60,617 nucleotides of DNA from Pseudonocardiaceae bacterium (GTDB lineage: Bacteria > Actinomycetota > Actinomycetes > Mycobacteriales > Pseudonocardiaceae). The stretch is from positions 1-60,617 of the forward strand of contig WHTH01000020.1 of assembly GCA_009377865.1 (NCBI GenBank). The letters are read 5' to 3'. The translations under genes were made by a program, and so were the position numbers. Shown here in pieces: positions 55,719 to 60,617 of this stretch; position 1 is the stretch's first letter; each line of letters starts with the position of its first letter. The notes under the pieces are model-generated. The model did no database searches and was not told the origin of the DNA. It saw nothing but the letters and a program-made list of their open reading frames with translations.

Positions 55719-55845
55719 GACCGCTCCTCTTTCGCCGCGTCGATACTTGCAGCTCGGCGCCCGTCCCCGCCAGCGGCACGCGACCCGGGAGCTGTCAGCC
55801 TCTGCGCATTGGTGGGTGGACAGCGTCGACACAGGAAGGACCCAC

Positions 55846-56172
55846 ATGAGCGACGATCCGGTGATCGTAGTGGCCACTATCACGCCGCAGCCCGGGCAGC
55901 AGGACGCCGTCGAGGCTGCGCTGCGTGATGCGATCCGGGTGGTACATGACGAGGAGGGCTGCCTTCGCTACGCGCTGCACCGCACGCTCGACGAGCCGAC
56001 TCGCTTCGTCATGATCGAGAAGTGGACGACGGCTGCGGCGCTCGATGCGCACCGCCGTGGCGCGGCACTGGCCGAACTCGGTGGACGTCTCGAGGGCCTG
56101 GTCGCCGGGCCAGCCGACGTGGTCCGGCTGGCGGCACTGCCCGACGGGGAGACCGAGCTCGGACGGCTGTGA
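55846..56172 (+). CDS. Antibiotic biosynthesis monooxygenase (ABM) domain protein
   Basis: A 108-residue ferredoxin-like ABM protein: IVVATITPQPGQQDAVEAAL, VHDEEGCLRYALHRTLDEPT, FVMIEKWTTAAALDAHRRG are the standard YgiN-like motifs. Family members are cofactor-free quinol monooxygenases or haem-related enzymes. ATG 55846 follows GGAAGG. It stands alone between the divergent protease gene and tRNA-Gly. A second ABM gene occurs at 59442-59744. Confidence 0.85.
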   Translation: MSDDPVIVVATITPQPGQQDAVEAALRDAIRVVHDEEGCLRYALHRTLDEPTRFVMIEKWTTAAALDAHRRGAALAELGGRLEGLVAGPADVVRLAALPDGETELGRL

Positions 56173-56224
56173 CCACGGCTCCGCTCCGGAGGCAGGCACG
56201 TCGTCGTGTACGCTGACGGCCGCT

Positions 56225-56298
56225 GCGGATGTAGTTCAATGGTAGAATGAGAGCTTCCCAAGCTCTAGACGCGGGTTCGATTCCCGTCATCCGCTCCA
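56225..56298 (+). tRNA. tRNA-Gly (CCC anticodon), CCA encoded
   Basis: Acceptor stem GCGGATG pairs with CATCCGC; D-arm GTTCAATGGTAGAAT; anticodon stem AGAGC/GCTCT with loop TTCCCAA (anticodon CCC); T-arm CGGGTTCGATTCCCG; discriminator T, then CCA at 56296-56298. Reads GGG codons. tRNA 3' ends are common attB sites; the genes downstream have mobile-element character. Confidence 0.95.
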
Positions 56299-56386
56299 CC
56301 CATCCTCGCAGGACACACGGTGTCCACACCGGACCCGGATCTTCTCGGCTGGCGATGTGCGTGCGCCACGTGCCACGTCCGTGCCA

Positions 56387-56680
56387 CTAGCTAGCTGGCC
56401 ACGCACACGCTCCGAGCGCGGCGCCGAGCACCGCCACCAGGGTCAGCACGGCGGGCCAACCCGCCAGCAGGTACAGCCCGAGCGCGGCGCATGCCACGGC
56501 GCAGGTGGCCGGGTATCGGTAGGCGCGTCGGGTCATGAAGACCACGACCAGAGCGGCGATCACGACCAGCAGCACCGGGGCGGCCAGCGCAAGCAGCCAC
56601 TTCGGGAGCATCAGCCACCACGGCAGCCGGGGTCGTTCGACGTCCAGCGGGGCGGGGTCGGTCCAGGACAGCCTGCTCAT
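56387..56680 (-). CDS. Small membrane protein, 97 aa
   Basis: Two or three helices (LALAAPVLLVVIAALVVVFM, CAVACAALGLYLLAGW, VLTLVAVLGAALGA) after a short hydrophilic N-terminus. ATG 56680 overlaps the stop of the WhiB-like gene (ATGA), so they are co-translated. Last gene of the minus-strand cluster before the tRNA. Function unknown; similar small membrane proteins occur in actinomycete integrative elements. Confidence 0.7.
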   Translation of the reverse strand: MSRLSWTDPAPLDVERPRLPWWLMLPKWLLALAAPVLLVVIAALVVVFMTRRAYRYPATCAVACAALGLYLLAGWPAVLTLVAVLGAALGACAWPAS

Positions 56681-57063
56681 GCCGCTGCACCTCCCTCTCG
56701 CTGGCAGTGACGCAGCCGGACGACGAGCCGCCTGCGCTCGTGGGGGGTCAGGCCACCGGCGATGCCGTGCCGCTGGCCTCGTTCCCAGCCGAGCGCGTCG
56801 GTCAGGCACTCGACTCGCACCGGGCAGCCCCGGCACACTCGCTTGGCCGCGTCGGTGGAGTTGCGGTCAGCGAGATCGGGGTAGAAGGCATCCGGGGGCA
56901 TCGCCCGACAGGCGTCGTGTGTGCGCCAGGCAGGCACCCCGCAGCCGTCGAACAGCAACCGGCGCAGCACGAGCCGGACTATCGCGGCGTTGCTCGATTG
57001 GATACCCGTGGTGCCCACCAGCGTGCGCACCCGGGCCAGCACCCGTTCCGGTGTCTCAGCCAT
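56677..57063 (-). CDS. WhiB-like Fe-S transcription factor
   Basis: About 128 residues with the four WhiB cysteines: one in HDACRAMPPDAFYPD and three in CRGCPVRVECLTDAL, binding a 4Fe-4S cluster, then the GIAGG turn and basic helix (HGIAGGLTPHERRRLVVRLR) for DNA contact. The N-terminal 40 residues are an added helical part. Start ATG 57063, or GTG 57066. Element-borne WhiB-like proteins often steer host or conjugation genes. Overlaps the membrane protein gene. Confidence 0.85.
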   Translation of the reverse strand: MAETPERVLARVRTLVGTTGIQSSNAAIVRLVLRRLLFDGCGVPAWRTHDACRAMPPDAFYPDLADRNSTDAAKRVCRGCPVRVECLTDALGWERGQRHGIAGGLTPHERRRLVVRLRHCQREGGAAA

Positions 57064-57116
57064 CACGTATCGGCTCCTCCAGCCAGGAGGAGTAGGAGCA
57101 GCGATGCTTGGTCAGG

Positions 57117-57317
57117 TCAGCGTCGGTGCCGCCCACGGGGATCGAGTCGTGCCAGCCGAGCCGGCCCCGAACTGTTCGTACAGTCAGGGCACTGCGGTGG
57201 GCCGACGATTGCCCAGGTCGAGCGTCGGCAGCAGACGCACCGGGTGCGCACCAGCCGCACCCGCACCGGTCGGCGCGTTCGACGCGCACGTCTGACCGGC
57301 CATATCCTGAACCGCAC
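57117..57317 (-). CDS. Small zinc-ribbon protein
   Basis: About 66 residues, very basic, with a Cys4 ribbon (TRCVCCRRSTWAIVGPPQCPDC). GTG 57317 with GGGAG just upstream. Short zinc-ribbon proteins recur next to WhiB and Pra-like genes in actinomycete elements. Possible nucleic-acid binding; no specific family recognised. Confidence 0.5.
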   Translation of the reverse strand: MRFRIWPVRRARRTRRPVRVRLVRTRCVCCRRSTWAIVGPPQCPDCTNSSGPARLARLDPRGRHRR

Positions 57318-57397
57318 CAGCTCCCACCCCTCGGGGGTTGGAAGGCACGGGGACGGGCTGTGAGCGCCAACTCTGACCGCCCGTCCCCGTGCCGGCT

Positions 57398-57664
57398 CTA
57401 TGCCGCCTCGCTCGGCGACCTCCGCTCGTTGTCGGTCTGCCACGCACAGCGCGCGGCGGACAGTTCGCTGATCACATCTGTCAGCGTGTCGCGTGGCCGG
57501 ATCAGCTCGGCCCGTCGGGCGAACACCGTGACCCGGCACGACCGGTACTGCTCGTGGGGTGGTCGCAGATCGACCGTGACCCGGTCTTCGCTGGGGTGAA
57601 CGGTCCGCCCGATCACGGTGGACTCATCGATGTGCACTCCGACCACGGTGTTGAGCCCGCGCAT
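57398..57664 (-). CDS. Hypothetical protein, 88 aa
   Basis: ATG 57664 shares its A with the upstream stop (TGATG). The protein (LNTVVGVHIDESTVIGRTVH, RVTVDLRPPHEQYRSCRVTV, LIRPRDTLTDVISELSAARC) is beta-rich at the start and helical at the end. Unrecognised, but its coupling to the Pra-like gene suggests an element function. Confidence 0.6.
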   Translation of the reverse strand: MRGLNTVVGVHIDESTVIGRTVHPSEDRVTVDLRPPHEQYRSCRVTVFARRAELIRPRDTLTDVISELSAARCAWQTDNERRSPSEAA

Positions 57665-58113
57665 CACGCGGCCGCCTTCCCGTCCGCGTCGCCCGAGGCG
57701 CCTGAGCCGCCGCCGGGTGTTTTGGCGCCCTTGGCGGGTCCACGCATCCCGGTGGCCCGCAGGCAATACGCCACCCGGTTGCGTCGATCGTCGACATAAG
57801 GCGTGACGGTCATGCCGTCGAACTCGACCGGGCGGAACTCGTGACCTGCCACCACGACCGCCTCCGGTGGTACCGGCTGATGCGACGCGGTGATCTTGAT
57901 CGTGACCGTCTTACTGCCCTTCGGAGCCGACTCGTCGGCGTCGAGCACCGTCACCGTCCACACCGGCTCACCGGTGCCGCGGTCGGTGGCCTGCACGAAC
58001 CGTTCGGGGGTCGACTTGTCGAAGTCTCGGAGCTTGTCGACCTCCCCGAGGACGAACGCGCCCTGCGGGAAGACGTCGCCCATCGAGACCCGGAACCTGC
58101 CGTTGATCGCCAT
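57664..58113 (-). CDS. Pra-like replication/integration/excision activator
   Basis: A 149-residue protein: INGRFRVSMGDVFPQGAFVL, FVQATDRGTGEPVWTVTVLD, FRPVEFDGMTVTPYVDDRRN and RVAYCLRATGMR match the proteins annotated as plasmid replication, integration and excision activators in pSAM2-like elements (AICEs). A Gly/Ala-rich tail follows. ATG 58113. Its presence argues that this region is an actinomycete integrative and conjugative element; a regulatory role in excision is family knowledge, not shown here. Confidence 0.75.
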   Translation of the reverse strand: MAINGRFRVSMGDVFPQGAFVLGEVDKLRDFDKSTPERFVQATDRGTGEPVWTVTVLDADESAPKGSKTVTIKITASHQPVPPEAVVVAGHEFRPVEFDGMTVTPYVDDRRNRVAYCLRATGMRGPAKGAKTPGGGSGASGDADGKAAA

Positions 58114-58228
58114 TGCACTCTCCCTGTCTGCGCCGGAGCGACCATCGCTCCCTCTGACGACCCACACGCTACCCACACTTTCCGTACGTGTCGACACTAT
58201 AGATGCGGGTCTGACGAGAAAGTGCGGG

Positions 58229-59437
58229 TCAGGTGTCGACCTTCAGCCGGGAGGCGAGTTCCTGCACCTCAGGCGACATGCCGCGACCTGCACGGACGAG
58301 ATCGGCGACGAGATCGCGGACCCGTGCGGACGCCTCGACCTGCTCCGGGGCGATCCGCATCGCCTCCCGCAGCGAGGACACGACCGCGTCGGACTCGCGA
58401 AGCTGCGCGTGCGCCCGAGCGACCTCGATCAGCAGCCGAGCCTGCCGTTCCGGCGACAGTCGCGCGGCGTCGGCGCGAGCGGCGACACGCACCGCCCGGC
58501 CGGCGTCGCCCAACTCAACCGCGACGGCCACCTCGTGCAGCAGCACGTTGGTCGGGCCGAACTCGGTGTTGTAGTCGTTGCGGTCCTCACCGAGCTGCTC
58601 GCCGGCACGCCGGGCTGTGTCGAGGTAGCGGTACGCGGCGTCGCCCTCGTTGATCCGGGACGCGGCCACCGCGAGTTGCAGATGCAGCGCACCACGCACT
58701 GCGACCGCGGCGGGGTCGCCGTCGGCGGCCAGGCCAGCGATGGCCTCAGCGGCTGAGGCCGCAGCCCGCATCGCCAGGTCAAACCGACGGGTGGCCTGGA
58801 ACACGATCGACAGTCGAAACGCGCCCTCGGCCATCAGGAGCGGATCGCCGGCTTCATCGGCCGCATGGATCGCCCGGTCCACGGCCACCCACGCGGCAGC
58901 CGTCTCACCAAGCTTGGACAGCACACCAGCGGCAGCGTGATACGCACGAGCCTTCGCCACACAGGCCCGACGATGAGCCTCGGCATCGGTCTGGCGCTCC
59001 GCGCGTTCCAGATCCGGGAGCAGGTCAACCAGCAGCCCCGCCAGGTCGTCGTACCGCGACCCGTGCGCGTACTCCCACGCCCGCTCGGAACCGGCATCGA
59101 GGCGGTCCAGGTCCACCGAGTGCGCATCCGACAGCACCGCGCCCAGCGCCTCGCTCGACGACAGCGCCAAGCTCAGCGTGGTAGCCGCCTTCGGTGCCTC
59201 CGACGATGCCGCGACGACCTTCTGCTCGGGCGCCAGCTCGGGCAACGGTACGCCCAACGCCACGGCCAGCCGTTCCAGCACCGACATGCGGTCGATCTTG
59301 CGCACGCCGCGCTCGACCTGACTCAGCCACGTCTCGGACCGATCGAGCACCGCGGCGAACTCGCGCTGCGAGTAGCCCAGCTTCTTCCGATGAAACGCGA
59401 CCCGCCGGCCGAACGCCTTGCCGTTGCCGCCGGCCAT
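58229..59437 (-). CDS. XRE-family regulator with TPR-like domain
   Basis: A 402-residue protein: N-terminal HTH (FGRRVAFHRKKLGYSQREFA, LDRSETWLSQVERGVRKIDR) and about 300 residues of helical repeats (KARAYHAAAGVLSKLGETAA, RFDLAMRAAASAAEAIAGLA, LLHEVAVAVELGDAGRAVRV) like the TPR regions of peptide-sensing regulators. Likely controls the element's genes from the 115-bp gap to the Pra-like gene. ATG 59437, 4 bp after the ABM stop. Confidence 0.85.
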   Translation of the reverse strand: MAGGNGKAFGRRVAFHRKKLGYSQREFAAVLDRSETWLSQVERGVRKIDRMSVLERLAVALGVPLPELAPEQKVVAASSEAPKAATTLSLALSSSEALGAVLSDAHSVDLDRLDAGSERAWEYAHGSRYDDLAGLLVDLLPDLERAERQTDAEAHRRACVAKARAYHAAAGVLSKLGETAAAWVAVDRAIHAADEAGDPLLMAEGAFRLSIVFQATRRFDLAMRAAASAAEAIAGLAADGDPAAVAVRGALHLQLAVAASRINEGDAAYRYLDTARRAGEQLGEDRNDYNTEFGPTNVLLHEVAVAVELGDAGRAVRVAARADAARLSPERQARLLIEVARAHAQLRESDAVVSSLREAMRIAPEQVEASARVRDLVADLVRAGRGMSPEVQELASRLKVDT

Positions 59438-59441
59438 CAGC

Positions 59442-59744
59442 TCACACGCCCTTGCCGGTCGGCGCGCTCAGAAACTCCACCCGCGAGCCGCTCAGATACT
59501 GCTCGCGGTCGGCGAGGAACCGCTTCGTCTGCGGCTGCGCCTCGTGCGCATCGAAGGCCGCACGGTCCTCGTACAGCTCGTAGAACACCCGCGACAGCGG
59601 CGCATCCTGCACCGCATGCACCGCATAGACCAGCGTGCCGGGCTCCTGCTCCCGGATACCCGGAGCCGTCTCGGCCACCAGACGATCAAACGCCTCCGCC
59701 GCCTCCGCGTCTTGTAGCTCGAACCTCACGACCAGCGCGAACAT
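59442..59744 (-). CDS. Putative quinol monooxygenase (ABM domain)
   Basis: A 100-residue protein: FALVVRFELQDAEAAEAFDR, LVYAVHAVQDAPLSRVFYEL, YEDRAAFDAHEAQPQTKRFL are ABM/YgiN motifs. ATG 59744 follows GGAGG. First gene of the unit with the XRE-TPR regulator (4-bp gap). Only distantly like the ABM protein at 55846. Confidence 0.8.
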   Translation of the reverse strand: MFALVVRFELQDAEAAEAFDRLVAETAPGIREQEPGTLVYAVHAVQDAPLSRVFYELYEDRAAFDAHEAQPQTKRFLADREQYLSGSRVEFLSAPTGKGV

Positions 59745-59878
59745 CCTGCCGCCTCCCTCCATGACTGGGGTCACACTCAGGATACGACGGCACACTTCGT
59801 GTACGGGTCACCGGGTCAGCTGCCGAATCCGGCTCTATGGGATCAAGGCGGCGCGCTCCGCGCGCCGCGCGATCCTTC

Positions 59879-60340
59879 TTAGTTGCCAATGCGACGACGG
59901 GCGGCTCTACCCGCGAGACCCGATCGCTGCGCAAGTCTCCCGAGCATCGGATGCCACAAGACCTGGCTTACTCGTTCGAGCTCGTCCTGCACCCTGTCTG
60001 CCAACTCCTCGTCGGCCAGTAGCGTGATCGGCTCGCCGTCCGGACCTTCCGGGTATGTCTCAGAGGTCTGTCGCGCCGCCTCGGCCGTCTTCAGATAGGA
60101 ACGCACCGCCGCTCGCGGCACACGAGCGATAATCGCCGCCGCCTCGAGTGCTGCCACAGCCTTTCGGAAATCGAGGTATGATTCATCCTCCCACCGCAGG
60201 GCTTCAACCTCGGCAAGTCGCTCGCGGACCTGGCCGCGAGCCGCACGGCGCTCGGCGGCTTGTGTGAACTGGGGAGCGATGGTGGCTGCGATCAACGCTG
60301 CCCCAAGGCTGCCCAGCAGCGTTACCCAGGCAGGAAGCAT
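59879..60340 (-). CDS. Membrane-anchored protein with helical cytoplasmic domain
   Basis: A 153-residue protein: an N-terminal hydrophobic segment (AWVTLLGSLGAALIAATIAP) then a charged helical domain (RRAARGQVRERLAEVEALRW, FRKAVAALEAAAIIARVPRA, ELADRVQDELERVSQVLWHP). No family recognised. ATG 60340 lies 12 bp after the stop of the Mrr-like nuclease gene, so the two are probably one operon and may act together in defence. Confidence 0.65.
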   Translation of the reverse strand: MLPAWVTLLGSLGAALIAATIAPQFTQAAERRAARGQVRERLAEVEALRWEDESYLDFRKAVAALEAAAIIARVPRAAVRSYLKTAEAARQTSETYPEGPDGEPITLLADEELADRVQDELERVSQVLWHPMLGRLAQRSGLAGRAARRRIGN

Positions 60341-60352
60341 CTAGGTGGCCCC

Positions 60353-60617
60353 TTACTCTTCTATAAAGTTCTCGCTAACCTGCTTTAGCTCAAACGTCTC
60401 CTTGACTGACACACCCACGTTGTACACAACCATGGCCCGAGTCAGCTCCGCTCCGTCGAGCAGCACAAGTCTCATGGCGACGCTCTCTGCGAACTTCCTC
60501 GCTCCGGGACTGAAGCGACCCGTCGTGACGAACACGCCGCGGCTCGTCTGGGCTCCCTGTAGTGCGCCAACGAACGCCTGAATCTCTGGCCGATTTACTG
60601 TTGCGCCTTTGTCGTAC
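60353..60617 (-). CDS. Mrr-type restriction endonuclease, C-terminal part
   Basis: Open on the minus strand from the window edge to TAA 60353: KGATVNRPEIQAFVGALQGA, FVTTGRFSPGARKFAESVAM, RLVLLDGAELTRAMVVYNVG, VSVKETFELKQVSENFIEE. This matches the C-terminal end of the Mrr_cat domain of type IV restriction enzymes that cut modified DNA; the catalytic Asp/Glu-x-Lys part lies outside. The start is beyond the window. Confidence 0.8.
   Translation of the reverse strand, partial: YDKGATVNRPEIQAFVGALQGAQTSRGVFVTTGRFSPGARKFAESVAMRLVLLDGAELTRAMVVYNVGVSVKETFELKQVSENFIEE

Noticed and set aside
57056-57447. Additional minus-strand frames around the zinc-ribbon gene
   Set aside because: Overlapping alternatives with Arg/Gly-rich composition and no motif; only the Cys4 frame looks protein-like.

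Overview
The window is high-GC actinobacterial chromosome, most likely from a mycolata-like member of the Pseudonocardiales. Three signs point there: two GlfT2-type galactofuranosyltransferases (arabinogalactan), an HspR/HAIR-controlled dnaK-grpE-dnaJ-hspR operon with a HAIR site at clpB, and several Scr1-type HTH (DUF5753) / DUF397 / DUF6879 genes, which are typical of Pseudonocardiaceae. All assignments come from reading the sequence and from knowledge of families; no search was run.

Layout. (1) 1-1783: nested insertion sequences. A complete IS3-family element (299-1563, 3-bp target duplication CCT) sits inside an ISL3-family transposase gene, and removing it restores the ISL3 frame exactly. 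(2) 1857-20654: a cell-envelope glycan region. It holds methyltransferases, a GT4 glycosyltransferase, a flippase-like protein, a large GT-C-like membrane protein, a sugar epimerase, a polyprenyl-phosphate sugar synthase with its DUF2304 partner, a sulfotransferase, two GlfT2 homologues, a LicD-methyltransferase fusion, two further methyltransferases and a secreted DUF4185 protein (a family now linked to endo-D-arabinanases). Together these could build, decorate (aminosugar, sulfate, phospho-sugar, methyl) and trim arabinogalactan or a related galactan. (3) 20717-26863: small proteins, a DUF6879/HTH module, L-2-hydroxyglutarate oxidase, a PGRP-type amidase and a Cof-type HAD phosphatase. (4) 26965-34552: housekeeping serS set among decaying genes, an Asp/Pro-rich membrane protein with a possible iron box, and HTH/DUF397 genes. 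(5) 35040-52544: a conserved block resembling M. tuberculosis Rv0338c-Rv0385: RNA methyltransferase, pyrE, a secreted protein, clpB, a globin-reductase, hspR-dnaJ-grpE-dnaK, and a heterodisulfide-reductase-like Fe-S membrane protein. (6) 52538-56172: VapBC, an HTH/Clp-N protein, dcd, a CPBP protease gene with a frameshift, and a small monooxygenase. (7) 56225-60617: tRNA-Gly(CCC) followed by an apparent integrated element (WhiB-like, zinc ribbon, Pra-like activator, XRE-TPR regulator, Mrr-type nuclease) that continues past the window.

Recurring structure. Three copies of a long inverted-repeat element lie between genes (25671-25742, 34691-34763, 54162-54227). A perfect 42-bp palindrome sits at the pyrE/RNA-methyltransferase junction. 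A 28-bp repeat occurs three times around the dnaJ-hspR genes. Single-base frameshifts occur in several non-essential genes and could be real decay or base-call errors.
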